Part shown: positions 27,717-38,050 of the stretch, in pieces | Numbering within the stretch: position 1 is the first letter of the stretch | How the letters are laid out: the number at the start of each line of letters is the position of its first letter | Origin: Gilliamella sp. B3022 | Lineage (GTDB): Bacteria; Pseudomonadota; Gammaproteobacteria; Enterobacterales; Orbaceae | NCBI RefSeq assembly: GCF_028751545.1 | Contig: NZ_CP071867.1 | Coordinates: 310,001-374,000 of the forward strand | Length of the DNA: 64,000 nucleotides | Reading direction: 5' to 3' | Notes under the pieces: generated by a model | Told to the model about the DNA's origin: nothing | Databases searched by the model: none | What the model saw: only the letters and a program-made list of their open reading frames with translations | Position numbers and translations under genes: made by a program

Positions 27717-29069
27717 CTATGATCTCAGTACTGCGAAAAGTTCTAATGAAATATCTGGCATTGCCCGTGGAACGTAAAATTCGCAACATCTAGCAAGCAA
27801 CATTTTTTTTGCTGAACTATGAGACAAATCCAGAGCAAAATATTGGTTTTCTAACCGAAAAGGTATTGCTGCTGGAACATGATTTAATGCTTTAATCGGA
27901 ATACCTGAAAGTGCTGAATGTATAATTTGTCTAACATCATCAGGTGCCCCTGCTTTACACAGTATCGGGAATTGTGAATTTAGTTCATGGCCAGGCAAAC
28001 TTGAACGAACTGACAGGTAGAAATCTGCATCCTCAACCAGGCGTGAATCATTCAATCGACCAGTCCATAAGGTATCTTGATCATGTACCAAATCAATTTT
28101 AATTACACGTGAAGGTAAACTTTCTTCTAATACATTACGCACCAATTCAAAAAGTGGAGGGAAAACCTTATTAAGATTATCATGCTGATAAGCAGGAATA
28201 TCATTAACACTATGTACTAATGAAAAAGTCAATAAAGAACCGGTAAACGCTACTAAAGTTCGATAAAGACATTCAGGATGAGTTGTTGGATTATCGCGTA
28301 AAAATTTAAGCTGAGGTTCATATGAACTCAATGCATTGAGAAGCCAAAATAAAGAAACATCCGCTATTTCAAAATCAGCAATTTGTTGATTTCGCTCATG
28401 GCGCATACCGAGTAAATGTTGACGTTTGGCTTCTATCTGAGTGCATAAAAGATCTAATTCTTTCAGTAGTGAGCCACTTTGTGTTAAAAGATTTAATATT
28501 GGCGGAATGTATTGTGAATCGAGAACAAATCGACCGTTAAGATCACGTTTCAAACGAGCAATTGGACAGGTTACATAATCACTATTATCTTCAAAATCAA
28601 ATAAGAAGGTCAATGCATAACGTTCTACAGCAATGGTTTCAGTGTTTTGACCAAAAAGATCGGGTACTTCAACCCACTCTTTTCGATAACGAAGGGGTCT
28701 TTCTAAACGTTGATTATCTTGTAGACAATTCCCACCATTAGCATTTAATAATGGAATTCCGATTAAAACAATGAACTCATTGAGTTCAACAGGAATATTG
28801 GCATTTAACATTCTTGCTTCTGGCAAATTATCAGCAATATCAGTATCCACAACTACACCATCATTAAACTGAATGCTAATCGATTCAGCTTTAAGACGGT
28901 CTATTAAAAGCGCTTGTGTATCAATATTTATTTTTTTAACGCCCCACGGATTAGCTACTAACATAGCCATTAAGTTTTGTGAGGAGTATTGCCGCCATAA
29001 TTCTTGTTGTTGGAATTGCTGAGGCGTCAGAAAGACGCCTTCATTCCATAAAGGACGAAATATTTTCAT
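27717..29069 (-). CDS. tssK: T6SS baseplate protein TssK
   Basis: 450 residues with the family start PLWNEGVFLTPQQFQQQELW and the LLNALSSYEPQLKFLRDNPTTHPECLYRTLVAFTG block. TssK trimers are the adaptor between the baseplate wedges and the TssL/TssM membrane complex. It sits between tssC and tssL, as in E. coli Sci-1. Confidence 0.96.
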   Translation of the reverse strand: MKIFRPLWNEGVFLTPQQFQQQELWRQYSSQNLMAMLVANPWGVKKINIDTQALLIDRLKAESISIQFNDGVVVDTDIADNLPEARMLNANIPVELNEFIVLIGIPLLNANGGNCLQDNQRLERPLRYRKEWVEVPDLFGQNTETIAVERYALTFLFDFEDNSDYVTCPIARLKRDLNGRFVLDSQYIPPILNLLTQSGSLLKELDLLCTQIEAKRQHLLGMRHERNQQIADFEIADVSLFWLLNALSSYEPQLKFLRDNPTTHPECLYRTLVAFTGSLLTFSLVHSVNDIPAYQHDNLNKVFPPLFELVRNVLEESLPSRVIKIDLVHDQDTLWTGRLNDSRLVEDADFYLSVRSSLPGHELNSQFPILCKAGAPDDVRQIIHSALSGIPIKALNHVPAAIPFRLENQYFALDLSHSSAKKMLLARCCEFYVPRAMPDISLELFAVLRS

Positions 29070-29105
29070 TTATCCTAAGGCTCCAGTTTTTTCCTATAAT
29101 CGATA

Positions 29106-30638
29106 TTAATTTTTAGCTTTTGGCATTTGTGAAACCATTGATAAATTAATATCCATACCTTCTATCTGGAAATGAGGAACTAAAAATGTTTTAACACGGA
29201 AAAATCCTGGATTATCCTCGATGTCTTCAACAATTACTTTTGCTTCTCGTAATGGGTGCGATGCTTGAACTTCATCACTTGGATCGGTCATTTCTGTAAC
29301 AAGATTACTAATCCATTTATTGAGTTCAAGTTCGAGTACACGGCGATCTTTAGTTGCACCAATATTCTCACGCTGAATTACTTTAAGATAATGAGCTATA
29401 CGTGATAATAAGAAAATATACGGTAAACGAGAATTAATACGGCTATTTGCCGTTGCCTCTTTGGTATCATAAAGTGCTGGTTTTTGTGTTGAATTAGCAG
29501 AGAAGAAACATGCATAATCTCTATTTTTATAAAAAGATAACGGTATAAAACCTAAATTAGCAAATTCAAATTCTCGAGTTTCAGGAATAAGAACTTCCGT
29601 TGGAATTTTAACTTGATTACCGGTTCCTAAATCATAAAGATGAATTGGTAAGTCTTCAACTAATCCCCCAGCTTGTGGACCACGAATTTGAACACACCAA
29701 CCATTACGAACAAAACTTTGTGCCATATTTGCTGCAAAAGCATAAGATGCATTAGCCCAAAGATAACGATCATGATCAAGACCTTTAACATCTTCAATAT
29801 AGTTAAAACTACGCACTGGAACAGTATCAGGTCCATATGGTAAACGTGCTAATACACGAGGTAAAGTTAACCCAACATAACGTGAGTCATCGGTTTCTCG
29901 AAAACTGTTCCATTTTGTATATTCCGCACGATCAAAATAGTTTCCAATATCTTTGATCGCCGCAACTTCTTCCATGGTCTCTTTACCAAAAAATTTCGCT
30001 CCAGCAGAGCCAATGAATGGCATATGCGCTGATGCTGCAACTTTAGAAATGTTACGTAATAATGCGATATCCTGTGAACTACGATCAAATTCATAATTTG
30101 ATATGGTTACGCCAATCGGTTCGCCGCCTGGTGTATCATATTCCTGAATATAAGTATGTCTGAAAAACCCTGTTTGGGAAATTTCAGGTGCATCTTCAAA
30201 ATCTTGACGAAGATCTTCTTTAGATACATCTAGTAGTTCAATTTTCACATTTTGACGGAAGTCAGTACGATCAACTAAAAATTTTAAACCGCGCCAAGTT
30301 GCTTCAATTTCTTGAAAAGTCTCATTATGCATTACAACATCAAGTTGACGGCTGATTTTTTGATCTATTTGACTGATATGATAATCAAGTAAATGCTTAT
30401 CTAATTTTTCGATTTTTTGAGATGAACCTTGTATTAGCTGAAGTAAAATATTAACGGCCATCGTAACTCGTTCATCTTGTGAAGTTTCAAACAAAACTTC
30501 GTTATCTTCATATTTATCGATGTCGCTAACTTTTTTAATAGTATTTAAATTTATTTTATCAAATAAAGATTGGTAAACACTTCCTGTTTCCTGCAAAACT
30601 GTCTCCACAGCAGCTTTATTCTCTTGCTTTTGTTCCAT
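29106..30638 (-). CDS. tssC: T6SS contractile sheath large subunit TssC
   Basis: 510 residues of the TssC/VipB family: EATWRGLKFLVDRTDF, EYDTPGGEPIGVTISNYEFDRS, WNSFRETDDSRYVGLTLPRVLARLPYG in pieces through the middle, and a C-terminal domain ending FQIEGMDINLSMVSQMPK. TssC with TssB forms the contractile sheath. It follows tssB by 73 bases. Confidence 0.97.
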   Translation of the reverse strand: MEQKQENKAAVETVLQETGSVYQSLFDKINLNTIKKVSDIDKYEDNEVLFETSQDERVTMAVNILLQLIQGSSQKIEKLDKHLLDYHISQIDQKISRQLDVVMHNETFQEIEATWRGLKFLVDRTDFRQNVKIELLDVSKEDLRQDFEDAPEISQTGFFRHTYIQEYDTPGGEPIGVTISNYEFDRSSQDIALLRNISKVAASAHMPFIGSAGAKFFGKETMEEVAAIKDIGNYFDRAEYTKWNSFRETDDSRYVGLTLPRVLARLPYGPDTVPVRSFNYIEDVKGLDHDRYLWANASYAFAANMAQSFVRNGWCVQIRGPQAGGLVEDLPIHLYDLGTGNQVKIPTEVLIPETREFEFANLGFIPLSFYKNRDYACFFSANSTQKPALYDTKEATANSRINSRLPYIFLLSRIAHYLKVIQRENIGATKDRRVLELELNKWISNLVTEMTDPSDEVQASHPLREAKVIVEDIEDNPGFFRVKTFLVPHFQIEGMDINLSMVSQMPKAKN

Positions 30639-30711
30639 TGTTTTCTCTCGTAATACTTAGCTATAACATACTAATTTATCATTAATTTTTGAAATAATTC
30701 TTATAAAGAAA

Positions 30712-31212
30712 CTACTTTGTACTTTCAGACACAATTGATTCTAATTCAGCCCGTAGATCATCAGATAATTGTTCATCCTTAACGATTTTTTCAAGTTCAT
30801 AACGGAATGTTGCATTATCCAGTAAATTAGATTTTAAATCTCTGAGTAAATTACGCATTGCAAGTAAAGAACGTAATTGAGGGATCTTCTTAGCGACTTG
30901 TTCTGGAGAGAAATCATTCATGGATTCAAAAGAGAGATGAACACTGACATCACTACCATCATCAGAAAGCGTATTAGGAACAGAAATTTTCGCTTCAGGT
31001 TTAAAGTCTTTTAACACTGCATCAAAATTATTCTTGTTGATAGACACTTTTTCTTTTTCTGAAAGCGTGCGTTTATCTTTACCTCGACCATAATCACCAA
31101 CAGATAAAATTTTTAACGGTAATTCAACTTTCTTTTTGGCCCCACCTGTATGCAGATCGAGTTCAATATTGACACGTGCGGCAGGTACTTCATTTTGATA
31201 ACTATTAGACAT
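30712..31212 (-). CDS. tssB: T6SS contractile sheath small subunit TssB
   Basis: 166 residues of the TssB/VipA family: VNIELDLHTGGAKKKVELPLK, LSVGDYGRG, ERNFDA-like KNNFDAVLKDF and a C-terminal LRDLKSNLLDNATFRYELEKI block. As first gene of the operon it is probably read from a promoter in the long upstream gap. An AAGGAATT ribosome site precedes the ATG. Confidence 0.96.
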   Translation of the reverse strand: MSNSYQNEVPAARVNIELDLHTGGAKKKVELPLKILSVGDYGRGKDKRTLSEKEKVSINKNNFDAVLKDFKPEAKISVPNTLSDDGSDVSVHLSFESMNDFSPEQVAKKIPQLRSLLAMRNLLRDLKSNLLDNATFRYELEKIVKDEQLSDDLRAELESIVSESTK

Positions 31213-31460
31213 TTTAATTCCTTAATTTCCCTATATTTTATAAATCTTAGCATCGAGATCAATTATTGATCCGTTTCTGTTTGGAATTTACACTAATTAA
31301 TATCAATTTACAACCTTCATGACTAATTTTATTTAACATTTTTTTAGAAGTAAAAGTTCTTATTTCATTTGAATCCAAATAAAATCTACGAACTCACTGT
31401 TAATATTAGGTTTTTTTTTAGTAAAGAATAAGAAAAACTTAATTCTTCTTTATTTAATTT

Positions 31461-31481
31461 CACATGATAAAAATTCATGTG
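31461..31481. promoter_or_regulatory. Inverted repeat upstream of tssB
   Basis: CACATGA and TCATGTG are perfect 7-base arms around an AT spacer, about 250 bases upstream of tssB. It could be an operator; no known regulator is assigned. Confidence 0.35.
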
Positions 31482-31779
31482 ATATCTTCAATTAGTAATA
31501 TCGTTTTTTAAAAAAAACATTTTTTATAAATTGACTTGATAAATTGCATTTCATTTTTAATGAAGGCAACGTTTTGTAAAAATGTGTTGAAAAAGTTGGA
31601 TAAATTTATTAGAAATGTTACTTTTAATTTTAGAATGATTTATCTAGGCTTTTAAAATCGATGTCCGTTTTAATTCTACTTTTGATCAGATAGAGTTAAT
31701 TTTTATTAAATAATTGAGACTTATTCAATAATTTGTTTAGGTTGATCATCTTGTGATTTTAATTGTTTATAGCTTAAAA

Positions 31780-31801
31780 AATAATGATTACTGTCATTAT
31801 T
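31780..31801. promoter_or_regulatory. Inverted repeat resembling a metal-regulator operator
   Basis: AATAATGA and TCATTATT are perfect 8-base arms with a 6-base centre. The half-sites are close to the NATAAT-type Fur half-site. It lies between the T6SS and sit operons and could serve either. Confidence 0.4.
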
Positions 31802-32047
31802 ATTTCTGCTAAAAAATAAGGTTAAATTATTAACAAATCATCACAAATGAAAAGATAGTATTCATAAGAAAAATTTTTATCTTGGTTAATCTTTAATCCA
31901 TTAAGATATCCTTTTTTATCATATCTATCATTCATATAGATAGAACAAACTACTTTTAATTTAAATTTTATATACAATAATTTATCTTTCAAACTTGCAT
32001 TGTATAACTTAGGAAACTTTAAAAAATTTGACTTTTACTTATTTAAT

Positions 32048-32066
32048 GATAATAATTCTCATTATT
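32048..32066. promoter_or_regulatory. Fur-box-like operator upstream of sitA
   Basis: GATAATAATTCTCATTATT matches the classical 19-base Fur consensus at 14 positions by my count. It lies about 150 bases before sitA, where an iron/manganese-responsive repressor of the sit operon is expected. Confidence 0.6.
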
Positions 32067-32212
32067 ATTTAATGCAGTGAAATTTTTTAAATAAATTTAA
32101 TACCAAAGAATTATCAGTAAAATGGATTTTACTTTTTTAAATCATAAAACCTCTCACTGATTTTCTGTATTTTGCTTCACTTTGGTTATATATCAAACAA
32201 CAGGAGTCGCTA

Positions 32213-33133
32213 ATGAAGTTTACGTTTTTTAAACGACGCAAAACCTTACTATCAGTAATACTATCCTCTTTGCTTGCTTTAACAGGTATGTCCGAGTCTT
32301 CAGCAGCAGAAAAAAAATTTAAAGTTGTTACAACATTTACAATCATCCAAGATATTGCTCAAAATGTTGCTGGGGATGCTGCAACCGTTGAATCAATCAC
32401 TAAAGTAGGGGCTGAAATACACGAATATGATCCGACGCCGCAAGATATTACTAAAGCTCTTTCAGCCGATTTAGTTTTATGGAATGGACTTAATTTGGAA
32501 CTTTGGTTTAAACGTTTTTTTGAAGATATTAAAGATGTTCCATCAGTTATTGTGACAAAAGGCATCGAACCAATGCCAATTCAAGAAGGAAGTTATAAAG
32601 GTAATCCAAATCCTCATGCATGGATGTCACCAACACTTGCCTTAACTTATATTGAAAACATTCGAGCCGCCCTTGTTAAGTATGATCCTAAAAATGCTTC
32701 TGTCTATAATAAAAATGCGCAGAATTATGTTGCTAAAATTAAAGCACTTGATGCCCCATTGCGTGAGCGTTTAGCTAAAATTCCAGAAACGCAACGTTGG
32801 TTAGTAACAAGTGAAGGAGCCTTTAGCTACCTTGCTCGTGATTACAATTTAAAAGAAGCGTATTTATGGCCAATTAATGCCGAACAACAAGGTACGCCAA
32901 AGCAAGTTAAAAATCTTATTGATTTAGTTAGATCGAATAAAATTCCAGTTATTTTTAGTGAAAGTACCATTTCTGATAAACCCGCGAAGCAAGTCAGTAA
33001 AGAAACGGGAGCGAAGTATGGAGGTGTGCTTTATGTTGATTCGCTTTCCAAAAAAGAGGGGCCTGTTCCAACCTATATTGACCTTTTGAAGGTTACGGTT
33101 GAAACCATAGCTCAAGGATTTGAAAAATCATGA
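32213..33133 (+). CDS. sitA: Mn/Fe-binding periplasmic protein SitA
   Basis: 306 residues of the cluster A-I metal-binding lipoprotein/solute-binding family. The signal peptide ends near ESSAAEKKF. Metal ligands expected in the family are visible: [11 protein letters not shown] (His), PHAWMSP (His), the [13 protein letters not shown] Glu region, and [10 protein letters not shown] leading to a C-terminal YVDSL (Asp). The sequence resembles SitA/YfeA of enterics more than ZnuA; the His-rich loop of ZnuA is absent. It captures Mn(II) or Fe(II) for SitBCD. An ACAGGAGTCGCT ribosome site precedes the ATG, and the stop overlaps sitB as ATGA. Confidence 0.92.
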   Translation: MKFTFFKRRKTLLSVILSSLLALTGMSESSAAEKKFKVVTTFTIIQDIAQNVAGDAATVESITKVGAEIHEYDPTPQDITKALSADLVLWNGLNLELWFKRFFEDIKDVPSVIVTKGIEPMPIQEGSYKGNPNPHAWMSPTLALTYIENIRAALVKYDPKNASVYNKNAQNYVAKIKALDAPLRERLAKIPETQRWLVTSEGAFSYLARDYNLKEAYLWPINAEQQGTPKQVKNLIDLVRSNKIPVIFSESTISDKPAKQVSKETGAKYGGVLYVDSLSKKEGPVPTYIDLLKVTVETIAQGFEKS

Positions 33134-34008
33134 CACAAATATGCTTGAACGTTGATGATATTACAGTGACTTATAATAATAGTCACACTGCAATTCATAA
33201 TGCCAGTTTCCGTCTTAATGGTGGTACCATTTGTGCTCTGGTGGGAGTGAATGGTAGCGGTAAATCCACATTATTTAAGAGTATTATGGGCATGATTCGT
33301 CCAACCCGAGGACAAGTGACATTTAATGATATTTCGGTTGCCCAAGCATTGAAGCAAAATATCATAGCTTATGTTCCGCAAACAGAGGAGGTTGATTGGG
33401 ATTTTCCTGTTTTAGTTTCGGATGTCGTTATGATGGGTCGTTATGGTCATATGTCTTTTTTTCGCATCCCAAGTAAAGAAGATAAAAAACAGGTTGATAT
33501 TGCACTCGAACGCGTCAATATGCTGGAATTTAAGCATCGCCAAATAGGTGAGTTATCAGGAGGTCAAAAAAAAAGGGTTTTTTTAGCGAGAGCTTTAGCA
33601 CAACAAGGTAAAGTATTATTGCTTGATGAACCATTTACAGGCGTTGATGTAAAAACTGAAAATGCCATTATCGATTTGCTGAAAGATTTGAGAAAAGAAA
33701 ATCATCTTATTTTAGTTTCTACCCATAATTTAGGCAGTGTGCCAGAATTTTGCGATCAAGTCGTGTTAATTAATCAAACTGTATTGGCTTTCGGACCAAC
33801 CGAAACGACCTTTACCCCTCAAAATTTGATGACGACCTTCGGTGGTGCGTTACGTTATCTAAGTTTATCTGGCGAAAAATTACACCAAGATGAAGATCCT
33901 CGTAAGGTATCCATCTTAACCGATGATGAGCGTGCGGCAATTTTTTATGGAGAAGGTAAAGATGATTCACCACACCAAGATCTGTTGGTCGATGATCAGC
34001 AAAATTAA
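33130..34008 (+). CDS. sitB: Mn/Fe ABC transporter ATPase SitB
   Basis: 292 residues. It has Walker [13 protein letters not shown], the ABC signature [15 protein letters not shown], Walker [13 protein letters not shown] and the switch His in STHN. It powers import of metal delivered by SitA. The start overlaps the sitA stop by four bases. Confidence 0.95.
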   Translation: MTQICLNVDDITVTYNNSHTAIHNASFRLNGGTICALVGVNGSGKSTLFKSIMGMIRPTRGQVTFNDISVAQALKQNIIAYVPQTEEVDWDFPVLVSDVVMMGRYGHMSFFRIPSKEDKKQVDIALERVNMLEFKHRQIGELSGGQKKRVFLARALAQQGKVLLLDEPFTGVDVKTENAIIDLLKDLRKENHLILVSTHNLGSVPEFCDQVVLINQTVLAFGPTETTFTPQNLMTTFGGALRYLSLSGEKLHQDEDPRKVSILTDDERAAIFYGEGKDDSPHQDLLVDDQQN

Positions 34009-34016
34009 GCAAAAGG

Positions 34017-34892
34017 ATGACAATAATGGAATTCTTTCTTGAACCATTTAGCTATAACTTTATGCTTAAAGCCATTTGGGTTAGTAGCATTGTTGGGGCT
34101 TCTTGTGCTTTTTTATCAGCGTTTCTTATGTTGAAAGGTTGGTCATTAATGGGCGATGCATTATCCCATTCGGTGGTCCCTGGTGTTGCAGGTGCTTATG
34201 CGCTGGGTTTACCTTATTCGATCGGCGCTTTTTTTACAGGATTACTTGCTGCCTTATCTATAACTTTCGTCCGCGCCCTTACTCGCTTAAAGGAAGATGC
34301 CATTATTGGCTTTATTTTCTCGACTTTTTTTGCAATTGGACTATTAATTATTTCACTAAATCCAACTTCAGTTAATGCCCAAACGATTATTTTTGGGAAT
34401 ATTTTAGGCATTGATGATAGTGATATGTGGCAGGTACAGATTATTATTTTGGTTTCTTTAATTTTGTTATTATTTTTTTGGAAAGATCTGTTAGTGGTAT
34501 TTTTTGACGAAATCCATGCACGCTCAATAGGTCTAAAGCCATTACATCTCAAAATTCTTTTTTTCACTATTTTAAGTGCTTGTACCGTCGCAGCCTTGCA
34601 AACCGTTGGAGCGATTTTGGTGATTGCTATGGTAGTCACTCCCGGAGCAACAGCCTATTTGCTTACTAATCGATTTTCTAAACTGTTAATGATTTCCGTC
34701 GTAATTGGTGCGTCAACCAGCGCCATTGGGGCTTATTTTAGTTACTTTTTGAATGGTGAAACAGGCGGTGTTATTGTCACGCTACAAACTTTGGTTTTCC
34801 TAATGGTATTTTTGTTTGCACCAAAACAAGGTTTAATATCAAACCGTTTACGAATAAGGCAAAGCCGTTTGAATAACGGGGGAAATCTATGA
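34017..34892 (+). CDS. sitC: Mn/Fe ABC transporter permease SitC
   Basis: 291 residues of the ABC-3 permease family, with about eight hydrophobic segments and the family block GWSLMGDALSHSVVPGVAGAY. It pairs with SitD in the membrane. The AAAAGG ribosome site is too close to the first ATG (34017), so ATG 34026 (MEFFLEPF) may be the real start. The end overlaps sitD. Confidence 0.93.
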   Translation: MTIMEFFLEPFSYNFMLKAIWVSSIVGASCAFLSAFLMLKGWSLMGDALSHSVVPGVAGAYALGLPYSIGAFFTGLLAALSITFVRALTRLKEDAIIGFIFSTFFAIGLLIISLNPTSVNAQTIIFGNILGIDDSDMWQVQIIILVSLILLLFFWKDLLVVFFDEIHARSIGLKPLHLKILFFTILSACTVAALQTVGAILVIAMVVTPGATAYLLTNRFSKLLMISVVIGASTSAIGAYFSYFLNGETGGVIVTLQTLVFLMVFLFAPKQGLISNRLRIRQSRLNNGGNL

Positions 34893-35725
34893 TAGATATA
34901 TTGGAATATCTTTATTACCCTTTTACTCTTCCTCTTATGCAACGTGCTATTTTAGCTGCACTTTCAACAGGTATTGTTTGTGCGCTTCTTTCATGTTTTT
35001 TGGTATTAAAAGGCTGGTCTTTAATGGGAGATGCAATATCGCATGCCGTATTACCTGGCATTGTGCTTGCCTATTTAGCTGGTATTCCAATTATCCTCGG
35101 TGCATTTGCATCGGGATTATTGTGCTCAGTTGCCACTGGCTATATTAAAGAAAATAGCCGGATAAAAGAAGATACAGTAATGGGAATTGTGTTTTCGGGA
35201 ATGTTTGCGTTCGGATTAGTGTTGTTTTCAAAAGTAGATACATCACAGCATTTAAATCATATCTTATTTGGCAGCGTGCTCGGTACCAGTTATGATGATT
35301 TAAAACAAATTATATTAATTGCAGCGATAATATCAACAATAATAATCATTAAGCGTCGTGATCTACTTCTGTATTGTTTCGATCCAGTACAAGCCAAAGT
35401 TGTCGGTTTATCTGTAAAATTATTACATTATGGTTTACTTTGTGTTTTGGCTTTAACTATCGTCAGCTCTTTAAAAACGGCTGGAGTGATATTAGTGATT
35501 GCAATGCTGATAGCACCTGGTATTATTGCATTTTCGTTGACTAAATGTTTTGAAAAAATGCTGTTGATAGCAGTAATTGTTTCGATATTTGCAACGGTTG
35601 TCGGTACGCTCATTAGTTTTTACTTTGACGCATCGTCCAGTGCGTGTATTGTAATTTTGCAAGCTGTTATCTTTCTTGCAGTACAAGTCTGCCAATTTAT
35701 TGTAAGAAAAAATATAACGCATTAA
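34889..35725 (+). CDS. sitD: Mn/Fe ABC transporter permease SitD
   Basis: 278 residues, an ABC-3 family permease homologous to SitC (GWSLMGDAISHAVLPGIVLAYLAG). It is the last gene of the operon and is followed by a stem-loop before the convergent dnaB gene. Confidence 0.93.
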   Translation: MIDILEYLYYPFTLPLMQRAILAALSTGIVCALLSCFLVLKGWSLMGDAISHAVLPGIVLAYLAGIPIILGAFASGLLCSVATGYIKENSRIKEDTVMGIVFSGMFAFGLVLFSKVDTSQHLNHILFGSVLGTSYDDLKQIILIAAIISTIIIIKRRDLLLYCFDPVQAKVVGLSVKLLHYGLLCVLALTIVSSLKTAGVILVIAMLIAPGIIAFSLTKCFEKMLLIAVIVSIFATVVGTLISFYFDASSSACIVILQAVIFLAVQVCQFIVRKNITH

Positions 35726-35744
35726 TTAAGAATACATTATCTAT

Positions 35745-35770
35745 AGCGTGAGTATAAGTGTGCTCACGCT
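35745..35770. terminator. Stem-loop between convergent sitD and dnaB
   Basis: AGCGTGAG and CTCACGCT form a perfect 8-base stem with a 10-base loop. T-runs on either side are weak, so it is a probable bidirectional terminator of moderate strength. Confidence 0.6.
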
Positions 35771-35790
35771 ACCTTTCTGATAATCGGCAA

Positions 35791-37224
35791 TTATTCATCA
35801 TCCATATATTTACTGGAATCGGCATAATTATCAAATCGAGAAAATTGACCTTGGAATTTTAAGCGAACTTTACCAATTGGTCCGTTTCTCTGTTTACCTA
35901 ATATAATTTCAGCAATCCCTTTATGTTCAGATGCTTCATTATAAACTTCGTCACGATAAATAAACATAATTACGTCAGCATCTTGTTCAATGGATCCCGA
36001 TTCACGTAAATCTGAATTAACTGGTCGTTTATCCGCTCGTTGTTCTAAACTACGGTTTAGCTGTGATAGCGCTACTACTGGTATTTGTAACTCTTTTGCT
36101 AACGCTTTTAATGAGCGAGAAATTTCGGCAATTTCTAAAGTTCGGTTTTCAGAAATATTGGGTACACGCATCAACTGTAAATAATCGACCATAATCATAC
36201 TTAAACCTTTATGTTCACGATAAATACGTCTAGCCCGTGAACGCAATTCCATTGGTGTTAAACCTGATGAATCATCAATATAAATATTTTTCTTTTCGAG
36301 TAAAAGTCCCATCGTGCTCGAGATTCTTGCCCAGTCATCATCTTGCAATTGTCCTGTTCGAATACGTGTTTGATCAACCCGCGATAATGAGGCAAGCATA
36401 CGCATCATTATCTGTTCAGAGGGCATCTCTAAACTGAATATTAATACAGGTTTTTCTTGCGTCATTGCCGCATTTTCGCATAAGTTCATTGCAAATGTGG
36501 TTTTACCCATTGATGGTCTGGCAGCAATGATGATTAAGTCTGAACTTTGTAACCCAGCGGTTTTTTTATCTAAATCAATATAACCTGTTGAAACACCTGT
36601 CACACCGTCATGTGGACGTTGAAATAGTTCTTCAATTTTAGCAACCGTTGCTTCAAGCACTTCAGTAATGCTTTTAGGACCATCGCCCTGCTTTGTTCGA
36701 CTTTCAGCAATTTGAAAGATTTTACTTTCTGCTAAATCTAATATTTCAGTACTGTCTCGACCTTCTGTAGCATAACAATTATCTGCGATTTCATTTGAAG
36801 CACTGATTAATTCGCGCAAAATCGCCTGTTGTCGAATAATCTCACTATAAGCAACCACATTAATCGCACTTGGCGTATTTTTAGAAAGCTCAGCTAAGTA
36901 AGCAAATCCCCCCACATCCGTTAATAGATCTTTGCTTTCTAAGCTTTCTGATAAAGTAATTAAATCTATCGGTGTACCTTTGCTTATCAGCGAATGCATT
37001 TCAGAAAAAATCAGTTGATGATGGCGCGAATAAAAATCGCGATCCATAATCATTTCAGCAACCGTATCCCAACGTTGATTATCAAGCATCAAACTACCAA
37101 GCACAGCTTGTTCTGCCTCAATTGAATGCGGAGGCATCTTGATGTTATGTAGATTTGATTTTTTCGCCTCTTGATTTCTTGAATTTCTGTTTAAGCTTGT
37201 TTCATCTTTGTTCATTACGTTCAT
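35791..37224 (-). CDS. dnaB: Replicative DNA helicase DnaB
   Basis: 477 residues. The N-terminal domain (MPPHSIEAEQAVLGSLMLDNQ) is followed by the RecA-like helicase with Walker A ARPSMGKTTFAMNL, VDYLQLM and the QLNRSLEQR loop. It unwinds DNA at the replication fork as a hexamer with DnaG and DnaC/loader. The N-terminus has a polar extension of about 30 residues, with two candidate ATGs (37224 and 37215). Confidence 0.97.
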   Translation of the reverse strand: MNVMNKDETSLNRNSRNQEAKKSNLHNIKMPPHSIEAEQAVLGSLMLDNQRWDTVAEMIMDRDFYSRHHQLIFSEMHSLISKGTPIDLITLSESLESKDLLTDVGGFAYLAELSKNTPSAINVVAYSEIIRQQAILRELISASNEIADNCYATEGRDSTEILDLAESKIFQIAESRTKQGDGPKSITEVLEATVAKIEELFQRPHDGVTGVSTGYIDLDKKTAGLQSSDLIIIAARPSMGKTTFAMNLCENAAMTQEKPVLIFSLEMPSEQIMMRMLASLSRVDQTRIRTGQLQDDDWARISSTMGLLLEKKNIYIDDSSGLTPMELRSRARRIYREHKGLSMIMVDYLQLMRVPNISENRTLEIAEISRSLKALAKELQIPVVALSQLNRSLEQRADKRPVNSDLRESGSIEQDADVIMFIYRDEVYNEASEHKGIAEIILGKQRNGPIGKVRLKFQGQFSRFDNYADSSKYMDDE

Positions 37225-37258
37225 CTTTTTAATCTAATTCATCATTAAGCTTATTGGC

Positions 37259-38050
37259 TTACGCTAAAAATAATGGTCCTAATGCGAGATTAGGTATTTG
37301 ATACTCACTAGGATAATCCACTTGTACTAAATATAAACCTTCAGGTTTTGCTGTTGCTGCTGCTTGAGTCCTGTCTTTTACGCGTAGAAGTTCATCAATC
37401 CATTTTGGTGGTTTATTGCCTACCCCAACTTCAAGTAAACTACCTACTATATTGCGAACCATATGGTGAACAAATGCATTCGCTTTGATATCAACGAGGA
37501 TATACTCACCCTTCCTTATTACTTCAATATGATGAACATTTCTCCAAGGTGTTCGTGATTGACATTGTGCCGCTCTAAATGATGAAAAATCATTTTCACC
37601 TAATAGATATTGTGCAGCTTGATTCATCAATGTCTCATTTAAAGGTAAATAATAGTGCGATACACCTTTAGCTAAAATTGCTGGGCGATAACGGTTATTA
37701 TAAATGATATAACGATAACGCCGAGCTGTTGCGCTAAACCGAGCATGGAAACTATCATCGACAACTTGAGACCAGCGAACAGCGATATTTACCGGTAAAT
37801 GTGCATTGACCCCCATTGTCCAAGCTGTTTGGGATCGTCTAGCTTGGGTTTCAAAATGCACTACTTGTCCTGTCGCATGCACACCAGCATCAGTCCGACC
37901 TGCGCAAAACAAATTGATGGGTTCATTTGCGACAATCGACAAGGCTGATTCTAATTTTGCTTGGATAGAATCAACCGATTGCTGACGCTGCCACCCAAAA
38001 TAGCCACTGCCATCATACTCAATTCCTAATGCAATTTTAGAGGTAGTCAT
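37259..38050 (-). CDS. truA: tRNA pseudouridine(38-40) synthase TruA
   Basis: 263 residues. It has [15 protein letters not shown] and [18 protein letters not shown] with catalytic Asp54. It converts U38-U40 of tRNA anticodon arms to pseudouridine. It overlaps the end of usg by 14 bases, the same usg-truA arrangement as in E. coli. Confidence 0.97.
   Translation of the reverse strand: MTTSKIALGIEYDGSGYFGWQRQQSVDSIQAKLESALSIVANEPINLFCAGRTDAGVHATGQVVHFETQARRSQTAWTMGVNAHLPVNIAVRWSQVVDDSFHARFSATARRYRYIIYNNRYRPAILAKGVSHYYLPLNETLMNQAAQYLLGENDFSSFRAAQCQSRTPWRNVHHIEVIRKGEYILVDIKANAFVHHMVRNIVGSLLEVGVGNKPPKWIDELLRVKDRTQAAATAKPEGLYLVQVDYPSEYQIPNLALGPLFLA

Larger units (their letters stand above)
31213..32212. 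other. 1-kb gene-free divergent regulatory region between T6SS and sit operons
   Basis: Very AT-rich, with no convincing coding frame on either strand. It must hold promoters for tssB (leftward) and sitA (rightward). Palindromes seen: CACATGA/TCATGTG at 31461-31481, AATAATGA/TCATTATT at 31780-31801, and a Fur-box-like element at 32048-32066. I see no clear sigma-54 site for the T6SS. Confidence 0.6.

Noticed and set aside
31213-32212. Possible small genes or an sRNA in the 1-kb gap
   Set aside because: Only short AT-rich frames without ribosome sites; hairpins lack T-runs, so no RNA gene could be supported.
32213-33133. ZnuA zinc-binding protein
   Set aside because: The His-rich loop of ZnuA is absent and the sequence and operon (one ATPase, two permeases) fit SitABCD.
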